In this document: piece after piece, positions 18,207 through 26,580 of the stretch | Position numbering within the stretch: the stretch's first letter is position 1 | How the letters are laid out: every line of letters starts with the position of its first letter | Source of the DNA: Larkinella sp049445795 | Lineage (GTDB): Bacteria > Bacteroidota > Bacteroidia > Cytophagales > Spirosomataceae | Direction of reading: 5' to 3' | Length of the DNA: 64,000 bases | NCBI RefSeq assembly: GCF_049445795.1 | Contig: NZ_JBMSDT010000013.1 | Coordinates: forward strand, 186,001-250,000 | Translations under genes and position numbers: made by a program | The notes under the pieces: generated by a model | The model's input: the letters and a program-made list of their open reading frames with translations, nothing else | The model's database searches: none | Told to the model about the DNA's origin: nothing

Positions 18207-18659
18207 TTACTCCTTTTTCACCCGCCGGTATTTTTCCACAATCACCCGGTCGATGCCCAGCTTTTCGAGTTTCTCAACGCCTTTCTGAATCAGCGTATCC
18301 CCGTTGATCTTCACAACGAACTCGAAGGTATTGTTTTCCCAGGCCGGATCGACGTAATAATCCAGGTGTTCGGTATACACGCTATCCACCAGCGTATACG
18401 TGCCGCCCCCGCCCGAGAACGGAAGCGCGGCCGAGTCCTTTCCGGCTCGTTGGTCGTGATTCAAAAACGCAAAATGCGTCGCATTGATGATCTTGATCAT
18501 TTTCTGACGCGGATTGAAGGTCGAATAGGTGGAGTCTTTTTCCGTTGCGGTGGCCGAAACCAGTTCCCAGGTGCCGACGAGGGGAACATCGGCTTGGTTG
18601 GTCTGGCAACCGGACAGGACACCGAGGGCCATCGAGACCAGGGCAATTCTAAACTTCAT
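18207..18659 (-). CDS. Small lipocalin-like lipoprotein
   Basis: A 150-residue protein from the ATG at 18659; a longer open frame to 18821 is rejected because the lipoprotein signal starts here. The signal (FRIALVSMALGVLSGC) ends in a lipobox at Cys18. The mature part starts with LVGTWELVSATATEKDS and contains HFAFLNHDQ and a long beta-rich region, which resembles small lipocalin-like domains of Bacteroidota (DUF4488 type). Function unknown; probably an envelope-anchored binding protein. Confidence 0.72.
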   Translation of the reverse strand: MKFRIALVSMALGVLSGCQTNQADVPLVGTWELVSATATEKDSTYSTFNPRQKMIKIINATHFAFLNHDQRAGKDSAALPFSGGGGTYTLVDSVYTEHLDYYVDPAWENNTFEFVVKINGDTLIQKGVEKLEKLGIDRVIVEKYRRVKKE

Positions 18660-18851
18660 GCTGGACGGGTTTAGGAGTAGAAGTACGGTAAAGGCGGAAA
18701 ACGAATGCCTAAAAGTAAGCAAAGTCCGATTTCTGTCTGCATGAATCGCTGGCAAATGCGGTTTTTGTTCGTTAAGTTCGTGGATTACGGGAGTTTCTCG
18801 TTTTTCTCTGATCCATTGCACATGTAGAAACCGTCCGCGGTTAACCTACCT

Positions 18852-19187
18852 ATGTCTTTGCCCAATAGCCTTAATGCCTTGGTAACTGACGAGAAAGTCA
18901 GGGATTATCTTTTGGCTGAAACCCATCCGCAAAACAAAGGGAAAGCGAAGTTTTTCTTTCAAATAGGATTTACCCTTGAAAACTACGAGGTTCTTCAACA
19001 GGCTTTAAAGAGGGTAGCATCAGAAGGTGCTGTTCGTACCAGCATGCACACTGAATTTGGCGAAAAATTCGTGGTTTTGGGCCTTTTAACTGCCCCTAAC
19101 GGTAAAGTTTACCCAATTGAGAGTGTCTGGATTCTGGAAAAGAAGCTGGAAATTCCGAGATTAGTGACTGCATACCCATTTCCCTGA
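18852..19187 (+). CDS. DUF6883-like small protein
   Basis: A 111-residue soluble protein. The pattern KVRDYLLAETHPQNKGKAKFF, followed by LQQALKRVA, FGEKFVVLGLLTAPNGK and SVWILE, fits the DUF6883 family as I know it. The next gene, 6 bp downstream, is a DUF4926 protein; these two families are frequently neighbours and are also found fused to, or near, polymorphic-toxin and toxin-antitoxin genes. Whether the pair is a toxin-antitoxin or immunity module is unproven. No signal peptide or membrane segment. Confidence 0.7.
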   Translation: MSLPNSLNALVTDEKVRDYLLAETHPQNKGKAKFFFQIGFTLENYEVLQQALKRVASEGAVRTSMHTEFGEKFVVLGLLTAPNGKVYPIESVWILEKKLEIPRLVTAYPFP

Positions 19188-19193
19188 GAAATC

Positions 19194-19424
19194 ATGAAAG
19201 AAGGAGACCTTGTTGCCTTACTAATTGATCTGCCAGCCCGACAACTGGCTGCAGGCGATGTTGGAACGATTGCCTATATCTATCAAAACGGGGCAGGCTA
19301 CGAAGTGGAATTTGTTAATGCCAACGGGGATACAATTGCTGTCGAGACCCTAAAGGCCGATCAGGTGAAAGGCGTAACAAGCAGTGAGGTCATCCTCCAC
19401 ATCCGATTGGACACTGCTGCCTGA
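19194..19424 (+). CDS. DUF4926-like small protein
   Basis: A 76-residue protein: KEGDLVALLIDLPARQLAAGDVGTIAYIY, then YEVEFVNANGDTIAVETLKADQV. This SH3-like beta fold is the DUF4926 pattern. It is coupled to the DUF6883-like gene (6-bp gap, same strand), so the two products probably work together. Base composition is similar to, or slightly lower in GC than, the neighbours. Exact function unknown. Confidence 0.72.
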   Translation: MKEGDLVALLIDLPARQLAAGDVGTIAYIYQNGAGYEVEFVNANGDTIAVETLKADQVKGVTSSEVILHIRLDTAA

Positions 19425-19493
19425 GTAAAGTCAGGAGAGGCAGACGATAGGAATCTATCTTCTTAAACTTATCATCTGGAGTTAGTGTATTTC

Positions 19494-21080
19494 ATGAAAC
19501 ACCTCGTTTACCTGCTCTTCATCAGCGCTTTTGCTAATGGACAATCGTATGATCTGGTGATTAAGAACGGCCGCGTGGTCGACGGAACCGGCAACCCCTG
19601 GTATTACGCCGACGTGGCTATCCAAAACGGGAAAGTGGCCCGGATCGGGCGGATTCCGGCATTGGAAGGCAAAACCGTCATTGATGCCCGCAACCAGATC
19701 GTGGCCCCCGGTTTTATCGATGTCCACACGCATGTCGAAAGCAATTTGCAGGACCGGCCCGGGGCCGAAAACTTCCTCTACGACGGCGTAACCACGCTCG
19801 TGACGGGCAACTGCGGCAGTTCAGCCACCAACCTCCGGCTTTTCTACGACTCGCTACGGATTAGCGGTTTTTCGCCCAACCTGGCGTCGATGATCGGCCA
19901 CAATACTGTGCGGATGAAGGTCATGAAAATGGCCTTCCGGGAGCCAACCGCCAAAGAACAAACCGAAATGGAAGTGCTGGTTGAGCAGGCCATGAAAGAC
20001 GGCGCCGTCGGCCTTTCGACGGGCCTGATTTACACACCCGGCACCTACGCCCGCACACCCGAAATCGTCAACCTGGCGAAGGTGGCCGCGCGCTACGGGG
20101 GCGTCTATGCCTCGCACATGCGCAACGAAGGGCAGGATGTCAAAAAAGCCATTGCCGAAGCGATCCAGATTGGCCGCGAGGCCCAGATTCCGGTCGAGAT
20201 TTCGCATTTTAAAGTCGCCAGCAAACCGATTTGGGGCAGCAGCGTCGAAACCATCGGAATGGTGGAAGCGGCCCGGCGCGAAGGGCTCGATGTGACGGTC
20301 GATCAGTATCCGTACACGGCCTCAAGTACTTCACTTTCCAGCATTGTGCCGTCCTGGGCGCTGGCCGACGGTGATTCGGCCACGCTGGCCCGGTTTCGCG
20401 ATCCGGCCACTCGCGCCAAAATTGGCAACGAAATGCTCGACGGTTTGAAAAAGAACGACCGGAAAAATTACGACTACGCCGTGGTGGCCTATTATCCGGC
20501 CGACACAACCTTCAATGGCTTGAGCATCAGCAAAATCAATCAGAAACTGGGCCGAAAGAATAAGGTCGAAGCGGAAGCCGATCTGGTGCTGGAACTGATG
20601 GAAAAGGCGAACATGAAACGGATTCAGATGGTGTACCACACCATGTCGGAAGACGACGTAGCCACGATCATGCGCTACCCGAACACGATGATTGCCTCGG
20701 ACGCGGGTGTGACGCGCTACCAGTCCGGGATGCCGCACCCGCGCGGCTACGGCACCAACGCCCGGGTGCTGGGCCGGTATGTCCGCGGGCAAAAAGTCAT
20801 TCCGCTGGAGGAAGCCGTCCGGCGGATGTCTTCGCTGCCCGCCCAACGCTTCAACCTCGACGACCGGGGCCTGCTCAAACCCGGTTATGCCGCCGATTTG
20901 GTGATCTTTGACGAAAAAACCGTGGCCGACCAATCGACCTACGACGTTCCTCACGCTTATTCGACCGGTTTTTCGTACGTGCTGGTCAACGGCGTGCCCG
21001 TGATCGAAAACGGCAAACACACCGGCAAACGACCGGGGCAGGTGCTGATGGGGAAGGGGTTTGTTAGGAAAAAGGAATAA
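19494..21080 (+). CDS. N-acyl-D-amino-acid deacylase / D-aminoacylase, secreted
   Basis: A 528-residue amidohydrolase from the ATG at 19494 (a GTG nine nt upstream is less likely). A short signal peptide (HLVYLLFISAFANGQ) is followed by DLVIKNGRVVDGTGNP and the metal-binding HxH motif in GFIDVHTHVES. Further metal or active-site residues are likely in GNCGSS, ASHMRNEGQ, EISHFKVA and IASDAGVTRY. The C-terminal small beta domain (ADLVIFDEKTV) is typical. The family removes acyl groups from N-acyl-D-amino acids; periplasmic location suggests turnover of peptidoglycan-derived or external compounds. The next gene is a convergent serine hydrolase 8 bp away. Confidence 0.88.
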   Translation: MKHLVYLLFISAFANGQSYDLVIKNGRVVDGTGNPWYYADVAIQNGKVARIGRIPALEGKTVIDARNQIVAPGFIDVHTHVESNLQDRPGAENFLYDGVTTLVTGNCGSSATNLRLFYDSLRISGFSPNLASMIGHNTVRMKVMKMAFREPTAKEQTEMEVLVEQAMKDGAVGLSTGLIYTPGTYARTPEIVNLAKVAARYGGVYASHMRNEGQDVKKAIAEAIQIGREAQIPVEISHFKVASKPIWGSSVETIGMVEAARREGLDVTVDQYPYTASSTSLSSIVPSWALADGDSATLARFRDPATRAKIGNEMLDGLKKNDRKNYDYAVVAYYPADTTFNGLSISKINQKLGRKNKVEAEADLVLELMEKANMKRIQMVYHTMSEDDVATIMRYPNTMIASDAGVTRYQSGMPHPRGYGTNARVLGRYVRGQKVIPLEEAVRRMSSLPAQRFNLDDRGLLKPGYAADLVIFDEKTVADQSTYDVPHAYSTGFSYVLVNGVPVIENGKHTGKRPGQVLMGKGFVRKKE

Positions 21081-21088
21081 CGTACGAG

Positions 21089-22231
21089 CTATTTTTTTGG
21101 TGCTTTACCCGCTTGCTCCCGCCAGTTAATTCCTAAAAAGGGAAACGCCGGATGCTGGCCACCAACTGTTTGACGCACCATCTCATCGGCAAAATCCAGA
21201 CCGTTCGATCCATTCGCAAAATAAATTACCGCGTCTTTGCGCCTGCGGTTCGCCATGACAAAACACTTGAACGTACCGTTATCGCCCCAGTGCCAGAAAT
21301 ACGTTTCCGCCGGTGTTTGTTCCACGCCAATCCCTAAACCCCAGTAGGAATTGGACGCCAGGGTGTCGGAGCCCGAAAAGCGGGTTGGCAATTGACTTTG
21401 TGGACTGAGCATCTGATCGACCGTGTTGGGCTTTAACCCCGTTGCGTTGAAAATAGCCTGTATAAACCGGGCATAGTCAGCAGCCGTTGTGTGCAGGGAA
21501 TAGGCCATATTGGCCTGCGCCGGTTTGTATTTTTGCTGGACTTCTCCCGACTCGTTGTGCGGCTGGGCGTAATTAGCGGTAAAACTCGGTTGCCAGACAA
21601 AGCCACTATGCAACATACCCAGTGGCTTCAACACCCGCTCTTCCATCAACGCATGGATCGGTTTGCCGGTGATTTTTTCGACAACTTTTTGCAGATAGAC
21701 GAATCCTTCCCCGGAGTACCCAAACCGCTCCCCGGGTGAACGAACCATCGACAATTGGGATGATCGCCGGTTTTTACGCCAGTTGGGGAGCCCGGATCGG
21801 TGACTCAAAACCAACCGGGCCGTAATTTTCTTATACCGTTCATCGTCTGCCACATCGGGATAAGGCAGGTAGTCAAACAGTGGTTTGTCCAGGTCCAGAC
21901 TCCCTTCGTCCACCAGTTGCAGAACCGCATACGCAAAGAGTGGCTTGGTCAATGAAGCGGCTTCAAATACCGTATTGGCATCCACTGGCTGGGTCGAGTC
22001 TGCTCTGGTAATACCATAGGCTTTCGTATAGGAAAGTTGGCCATTCTGAATCCATGCCAGCGACAAGCCGGGCACGCTGGCGCTGTCCATGAGCTGCTTT
22101 ACAGCCCGGTCAAGTTGGTTAAAAGCCGTATTATCAGGCTTGTTTTGGGCCTCACTGGAAGTCGCCAGCAGGCAGAACAAGATCATTAACCCAACTAGTG
22201 CGCCGGAAGGTCGAGGGTTCACGTTCATCAT
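21089..22231 (-). CDS. Serine hydrolase, beta-lactamase class C/esterase family
   Basis: A 380-residue secreted protein with signal peptide (LVGLMILFCLLATSSEAQ). The active-site SxxK motif is SLTK (in VFEAASLTKPLFAYAV) and the second motif is YSGEG. The third, KTG-like position is probably WHWGDNG. Class C-like serine hydrolases in environmental bacteria act as D-peptidases, esterases or, rarely, beta-lactamases; a resistance role is not indicated. It is convergent with the D-aminoacylase gene and has its own 250-bp upstream region. Confidence 0.85.
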   Translation of the reverse strand: MMNVNPRPSGALVGLMILFCLLATSSEAQNKPDNTAFNQLDRAVKQLMDSASVPGLSLAWIQNGQLSYTKAYGITRADSTQPVDANTVFEAASLTKPLFAYAVLQLVDEGSLDLDKPLFDYLPYPDVADDERYKKITARLVLSHRSGLPNWRKNRRSSQLSMVRSPGERFGYSGEGFVYLQKVVEKITGKPIHALMEERVLKPLGMLHSGFVWQPSFTANYAQPHNESGEVQQKYKPAQANMAYSLHTTAADYARFIQAIFNATGLKPNTVDQMLSPQSQLPTRFSGSDTLASNSYWGLGIGVEQTPAETYFWHWGDNGTFKCFVMANRRRKDAVIYFANGSNGLDFADEMVRQTVGGQHPAFPFLGINWREQAGKAPKK

Positions 22232-22483
22232 GTTAAAAGTTTATAAACATGGGCATAGCAGGAATACGATCAGACGAATAGGCATAAAAACACAATCTAC
22301 TACAATAATTAATCGACTGATCATTCACCATCTTAAACCTGCCTAACATCAGTGGTACTTATAATTCCAATAGCATTCACTTTTTGATATTCAGGTCTTT
22401 CTAATTGCTTGAGTTGAGGATATAGTTATAATCGGTATTTTGCCATTTTTGAACCTGCCATCCGGTATGAACCGGGATAACTC

Positions 22484-22876
22484 ATGGAAGAAAACTGGCA
22501 AACACAAACGCTCGAAACGCTGGAGGAGCAACGGTGGGAAGAACCGGATTTTGCGGACAACCGCCAGCAGAAAATCCAGGCACTCCGACAAACGCCCCTT
22601 ACTCAATTCAGCATTGAAGATATCCGGTTTCTGATTGAAAACCGGGTGTCGCTCCCGTACCTGATTCCACTGGCCCTGGAAAAGCTAAATAAAAACCCGT
22701 TCTGCGAGGGAGATTATTACCCCGGCGACCTTTTACAAAGTGTATTGAACGTCGACCTAAGTTTTTGGTTGACAAATCGGTCGCTTTGGCAGTATATTCA
22801 CCAACTTATTATAAAGAATTCGTACGAGCTGGAAGACCGGGGTATCAATACCGAACAGTTTCTGGAGTTGTCTTAA
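22484..22876 (+). CDS. CdiI_2-type contact-dependent inhibition immunity protein (orphan)
   Basis: A 130-residue soluble protein. The pattern LEEQRWEEPDF, LRQTPLTQFSIEDIRFLIEN, VSLPYLIPLALEKLNKNPF, GDYYPGDLLQSVL is that of the CdiI_2 immunity family, which protects cells from CDI or polymorphic toxins. No CdiA-type or Rhs toxin gene is present within the window, so it is an orphan, either a relic or a defence against neighbours. The stop codon is one base before a large inverted-repeat element (22,878-23,006), which may act as its terminator. Confidence 0.75.
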   Translation: MEENWQTQTLETLEEQRWEEPDFADNRQQKIQALRQTPLTQFSIEDIRFLIENRVSLPYLIPLALEKLNKNPFCEGDYYPGDLLQSVLNVDLSFWLTNRSLWQYIHQLIIKNSYELEDRGINTEQFLELS

Positions 22877-22877
22877 T

Positions 22878-23006
22878 CGTACCCACGGACCGCCGGGCGG
22901 CCCCGTTTAGTCCGTGTGAGCCAGCTCATCATTTAGTTGATACCAACTAATAGATCATGTAAGCTCACACGGACTAAACGGGGCCGCCCGGCGGTCCATG
23001 GGTACG
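22878..23006. repeat. Long inverted repeat with GC-rich module in each arm
   Basis: Arms of 44 nt (22878-22921 and 22963-23006) are complementary with one mismatch. The arms start with CGTACCCACGGAC and end GTCCGTGTGAGC. Compared with the element at 34,046-34,131, each arm carries an extra 16-nt GC-rich module (22891-22906 and 22978-22993, ACGGGGCCGCCCGGCG on one strand). The loop contains a small dyad TTAGTTG/CAACTAA. Confidence 0.9.
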
Positions 23007-23033
23007 TTACCATCCTAAATCTAGTAACCCTTT

Positions 23034-24101
23034 ATGACCTCAAAATCAGTCAATCGACGCAACTTTCTCGGCCAGGCTGCGGCTGCTACGGCAGTCGGCG
23101 TAGCCATTCCTTATGTGAATTTCGGAGCACAACCCAAAGCCGACGAAACGGTAATCGGCCACGGTTCGCACCGCTACCGCGTCGTGCCGAACTGGGGCGT
23201 CTTGGATGCGGGCAAAAATCCGGTCAACGACTGCCATGAAATGGTCGAAGACGCCAAAGGCCGGTTGATTCTGCTCACCAACGAAACCAAAAATAACGTT
23301 ATCATTTACGACAAATCCGGCAAGCTGCTCGAAACCTGGGGAACCACCTACCCCGGTGCCCACGGCCTGACGCTGGCCAACGAGGGCGGGGAGCAATTCC
23401 TGTTTATCTGCGATAACACCCGCCATCAGGTCATCAAAACCGACTTGAAAGGCAAGGAACTGCTCAAAATCGACTACCCGAAGGAAACCGGTAAATACGA
23501 TTACCCAGTCCAGTTTACGCCCACCGAAACCGCCATCAACCCCGCCAACGGCGATATTTACGTGGCTGACGGGTACGGATTGAATTACATTACCCAGTAT
23601 GACCGGACGGGCAAATACATCCGGCACTGGGGCGGCAAAGGTACCGAAAACGGCCAGTTCGACTGCTGCCATGGCATTGTGGTTGATACGCGCAACAAAA
23701 GCAATCCCACGCTGCTCATCACCGACCGGCGGCACAATTGCCTGAAGCGGTTTACGCTCGATGGCAAGTACCTGTCGACCATTGCCTTGCCCGGCTCCTA
23801 CATTTGCCGCCCGGTTTTGCACGGCGACATGGTTTTCGGGGCGGTTTTCCGGAGTACATCCGATGCCTATCCCAATTCCGGATACATCCAGATTCTGGAC
23901 AAAAATGATAAGGTCGTTTCGACGCCCGGCGGCACGGCACCTGTTTACAAAGACGGCAAGCTGGAAGAACAGCGGAAAGACATGAGCGCCACTGCCTTCA
24001 TGCACCCGCATGATGTGCTGGTCGACAATGATGAGAACATTTACGTGCCGCAGTGGGCCTCTCAGAAGACCTATCCGGTGAAGTTGCAGCGCGTGAGTTG
24101 A
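23034..24101 (+). CDS. Exported NHL-repeat six-bladed beta-propeller protein
   Basis: A 355-residue protein with a twin-arginine signal (VNRRNFLGQAAAATAVGVA). The mature region is a propeller with NHL-like blades: GLTLANEGGEQFLFICDNTRHQVIK, INPANGDIYVADGY, GIVVDTRNKSNPTLLITDRRH, and VDNDENIYVPQW. Such secreted propellers in Bacteroidota and Planctomycetes accompany carbohydrate catabolism, and often bind ligands or cofactors; enzymatic activity is not evident. Its start lies 27 bp after an inverted-repeat element. The next large genes (24,948-31,604) are cytochrome-type proteins typical of the same kind of cluster. Confidence 0.8.
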   Translation: MTSKSVNRRNFLGQAAAATAVGVAIPYVNFGAQPKADETVIGHGSHRYRVVPNWGVLDAGKNPVNDCHEMVEDAKGRLILLTNETKNNVIIYDKSGKLLETWGTTYPGAHGLTLANEGGEQFLFICDNTRHQVIKTDLKGKELLKIDYPKETGKYDYPVQFTPTETAINPANGDIYVADGYGLNYITQYDRTGKYIRHWGGKGTENGQFDCCHGIVVDTRNKSNPTLLITDRRHNCLKRFTLDGKYLSTIALPGSYICRPVLHGDMVFGAVFRSTSDAYPNSGYIQILDKNDKVVSTPGGTAPVYKDGKLEEQRKDMSATAFMHPHDVLVDNDENIYVPQWASQKTYPVKLQRVS

Positions 24102-24214
24102 TACGTGTTGATATAATGTCCCTGCTGTGCCTGGAGCCCATCGCACAGTGGCGACATTGTACTAAAAAACTCGACAGTATCACGTTTAATTGGCGAAATT
24201 AGGCTTTCGTTAAA

Positions 24215-24553
24215 ATGGAATCAGGTATGATCGACCAACGGATTGCGCCAATTCTCGAAGAATTGAAAACGAGCCTGAAAGCCTTATATGGAAACCGTCT
24301 GGCTCAAATTCTGCTCTACGGTTCTTACGCACGAGGAGATTTTCATGATGAATCGGATATTGATATTCTGGTGGTATTGCGGCAGAAAACCGTTGACACT
24401 TACGAAGAAATTCTACGAACGGCTGATCTGGTAACAGCACTTAATCTGAAGTATAGTTCCATTATTTCCTTGCTATACGTCACGGAAAACCGGTTCTTAC
24501 GCTCTCAGATGCCTGTTTATCAGGAAATTAGGAACGAAGGTCTAACTGTATGA
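24215..24553 (+). CDS. MNT-type minimal nucleotidyltransferase (antitoxin-like)
   Basis: A 112-residue soluble protein with the nucleotidyltransferase motif GSYARGDFHDESDIDILVVL (GS-x9-DxD). It is the MNT partner of MNT-HEPN modules, in which the nucleotidyltransferase neutralises an HEPN ribonuclease toxin by adding AMP. Its stop overlaps the start of the HEPN gene (ATGA at 24550-24553), as usual for these operons. The HEPN partner is frameshifted here, so the module may be inactive while the antitoxin remains intact. Confidence 0.85.
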   Translation: MESGMIDQRIAPILEELKTSLKALYGNRLAQILLYGSYARGDFHDESDIDILVVLRQKTVDTYEEILRTADLVTALNLKYSSIISLLYVTENRFLRSQMPVYQEIRNEGLTV

Positions 24554-24943
24554 TGCTGAGCGAAGAGGCCCGGAGGGCTTTGGATAAAGCGATTTTTACG
24601 CTGGAAGACCGAAGCAATCTTAGCAGGCGAGCACACACTGGCAGCCATTAATCGGACATATTATACAGTCTATTATGCCATTTGCGCCTTGCTATTCTCG
24701 AAAGGAGTTCATGCCAGAACCCATCAGGGCGCTCACTCAAAATTTAATGAATTGTTTGTAAAAAGTGGGCTGTTTACCATCGAAGAAGCTAAACTTGTCA
24801 GCGACTCTTTTGCTCTTCGGCAGACTGCCGATTACGATTTCGAAGCAACTATTTCTGATGCAACCGCTTACGACCTTGTTCGAAGAACACGCATTTTCCT
24901 CGACACAGTAATTGCGTATTTCCGGTTGTATGATTATTTCTAA
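24550..24943 (+). pseudogene. Frameshifted HEPN-domain gene (partner of the MNT gene)
   Basis: Starting at the overlapping ATG, the frame reads MMLSEEARRALDKAIFTLED and then hits a stop at about 24,650. The +1 frame from 24,608 reads TEAILAGEHTLAAINRTYYT and continues to 24,943, giving the HEPN core with the conserved NRTYY region and helices (DSFALRQTADYDFEATIS). A single extra base near 24,605-24,610 explains the break. HEPN proteins of this type are ribonuclease toxins. It may be a true pseudogene or a sequencing error. Confidence 0.8.
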
Positions 24944-24947
24944 TCAC

Positions 24948-26465
24948 ATGATTCCATTAATTGTCTTATTGCAGGCCCCATCGGCGGCTCCTTCCGATTG
25001 GGTTTTGTTTTTCGGCCGCTTTCACCCGCTGATCGTTCACCTGCCGATCGGATTCCTGCTGATTGCCGGTTTGCTGGAACTCGACCGCGTGACCCGGCGG
25101 CAACGCGTCAGTTCGCACACGATTACGCTGATTCTGTTCTGGTCGGCTGTCAGCGCGACGATGGCCTGCATTTTTGGATACATGCTCTCGCTGGGCGGTG
25201 GTTACGAGGAGGAAACCCTGAACAACCACATGTGGCAGGGGATCGGGGTAGCGGTTTTTGCCTGGATTGCCTGGGCCGTCAAGCACGAGCGGATTGGTCC
25301 CCGCATCCGGTTTGGGCCGCTGTTCTATTTTCCGGCGCTGGGTTTATCGCTGCTGCTGCTGCTGGCCGCCGGGCACGAAGGTGGCTCACTCACGCACGGT
25401 TCCGACTTTCTGACCCAGTACACGCCGGAGCCATTCCGGTCGCTGGCCGGGATTCCACCCCGCGAGGAAGAAGTGGCTGGTTTTGAGCCTATTGCTGATG
25501 TCAATCAGGCAATGGTGTATCAGCAAATTGTGCATCCGATTCTGAAAACCCGCTGTGTGCAATGCCACAATCCGGAAAAATCGAAGGGTGATTTGCGACT
25601 CGATACCCCCGACATGATCCGGAAAGGCAGCGAAGACGGGCCGGTGGTACAGCCCGGAAAAGCCGACCAAAGCCGACTCGTGAAAGTTTGTTTGTTGCCC
25701 GAAGAAGACGACCACCACATGCCGCCGAAAGGCAAAACCCAACTGACCGAAAATCAGATTGCGTTGCTGTCGTGGTGGATCAATGAAGGCGCTCCGTTCG
25801 ACAAAAAAGTGGCCGAACTGAAGGTGACCGATGCCATAAAACCGGCGCTGGCGTCGCTGGGTTCGGGCAGTGCGTCGGGTGGTCAGCAGGTGGCCAGCGG
25901 CCCGGCACCCGAATCGCCGGTGTTGACGATGAAGCTTCCGGCCGCCGACCCCAAAGCGATTGAGGAGTTGCGGAAAACCGGTTTGCTGGTATTACCGCTC
26001 TCGAAAGAACAGAATCAACTGGAGGTCAGCGCCGTCAATGCCCGGACGTTCAACGATGCGCAGGCTGCGGCTTTACCAAAATTGAACCAACAGATCGTTT
26101 GGCTAAAACTGGGCGATACCGAAGTGTCCGACGCGACACTGGCGCAGGTGGCGCAGTTGAAGAATCTGCAAAAATTACATCTGGAACAAACTAAGGTAAC
26201 CGACAACGGCCTGAAAAACCTGAAGAACCTGCCGTATCTCGAGTACCTGAACCTGTACGGTACGGGGGTGACGGATGCCGGGTTGAAAGAACTCGCCGGT
26301 ATGAAAAACCTGAAAACCGTCTACCTATGGCAAACAAAGGTGACCGACGAAGGCGTTGCCGAATTGAAGAAAGCTTTGCCCAATCTGGAAGTGAATATGG
26401 GTCTGGGCGAAGCCACTATTGCCCAATTTACCAAAGCGGATTCAGCAACTGAAAGAACAAAGTAA
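24948..26465 (+). CDS. Membrane protein with PSCyt1-type cytochrome c and leucine-rich-repeat domains
   Basis: A 505-residue protein from the ATG at 24948; earlier in-frame starts overlap the HEPN gene. The N-terminus has about four transmembrane helices (HPLIVHLPIGFLLIAGLLEL onward, DUF2231-like). A c-type heme site CVQCH follows in a planctomycete-type cytochrome domain (KGDLRLDTPDMIRKG, MPPKGKTQLTENQIALLSWW). The C-terminal third has leucine-rich repeats (LQKLHLEQTKVTDNGLKNL, repeated at about 24-residue spacing). Such fusions are thought to sit in the membrane next to DUF1549/DUF1553 cytochromes, and one follows here. Role in electron transfer or substrate sensing is inference. Confidence 0.85.
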   Translation: MIPLIVLLQAPSAAPSDWVLFFGRFHPLIVHLPIGFLLIAGLLELDRVTRRQRVSSHTITLILFWSAVSATMACIFGYMLSLGGGYEEETLNNHMWQGIGVAVFAWIAWAVKHERIGPRIRFGPLFYFPALGLSLLLLLAAGHEGGSLTHGSDFLTQYTPEPFRSLAGIPPREEEVAGFEPIADVNQAMVYQQIVHPILKTRCVQCHNPEKSKGDLRLDTPDMIRKGSEDGPVVQPGKADQSRLVKVCLLPEEDDHHMPPKGKTQLTENQIALLSWWINEGAPFDKKVAELKVTDAIKPALASLGSGSASGGQQVASGPAPESPVLTMKLPAADPKAIEELRKTGLLVLPLSKEQNQLEVSAVNARTFNDAQAAALPKLNQQIVWLKLGDTEVSDATLAQVAQLKNLQKLHLEQTKVTDNGLKNLKNLPYLEYLNLYGTGVTDAGLKELAGMKNLKTVYLWQTKVTDEGVAELKKALPNLEVNMGLGEATIAQFTKADSATERTK

Positions 26466-26503
26466 CGGATTGCAAGATCAAAATTCTACACTTTTTAGTA
26501 CGT

Positions 26504-26529
26504 AAACTGGTTTATTTTCCCAGTTTTTT
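26504..26529 (+). terminator. Rho-independent terminator
   Basis: A 7-bp stem AAACTGG (26504-26510) and CCAGTTT (26520-26526), with a T-run to 26529, lies 38 bp after the stop of the cytochrome/LRR gene and before the promoter of the next gene. Confidence 0.55.
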
Positions 26530-26533
26530 GCTA

Positions 26534-26541
26534 TATTTTTG
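26534..26541 (+). promoter_or_regulatory. -7 element of the DUF1549/DUF1553 gene
   Basis: TATTTTTG, a perfect TAnnTTTG, 39 nt upstream of the ATG at 26581 and directly after a terminator-like hairpin. A good -33 TTG was not found at normal spacing. Confidence 0.45.
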
Positions 26542-26580
26542 TAGAATCTTTGCATTTTTTCTTTATACTCTTTTTTTCGT

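Noticed and set aside
18660..18821. Extended N-terminus of the small lipoprotein at 18,207.
   Set aside because: A lipoprotein signal begins at 18659 and the upstream 54 codons have no protein-like features.
21089..22231. A beta-lactamase resistance gene.
   Set aside because: Motifs fit the broad class C serine hydrolase family; nothing points to beta-lactam hydrolysis.
23046..24146. A 366-codon open frame antisense to the NHL propeller gene, and similarly long frames opposite the histidine kinase (7,167-8,270) and uvrA.
   Set aside because: They mirror real genes in the high-GC third-position frame, have no family features, no promoters and no independent support.
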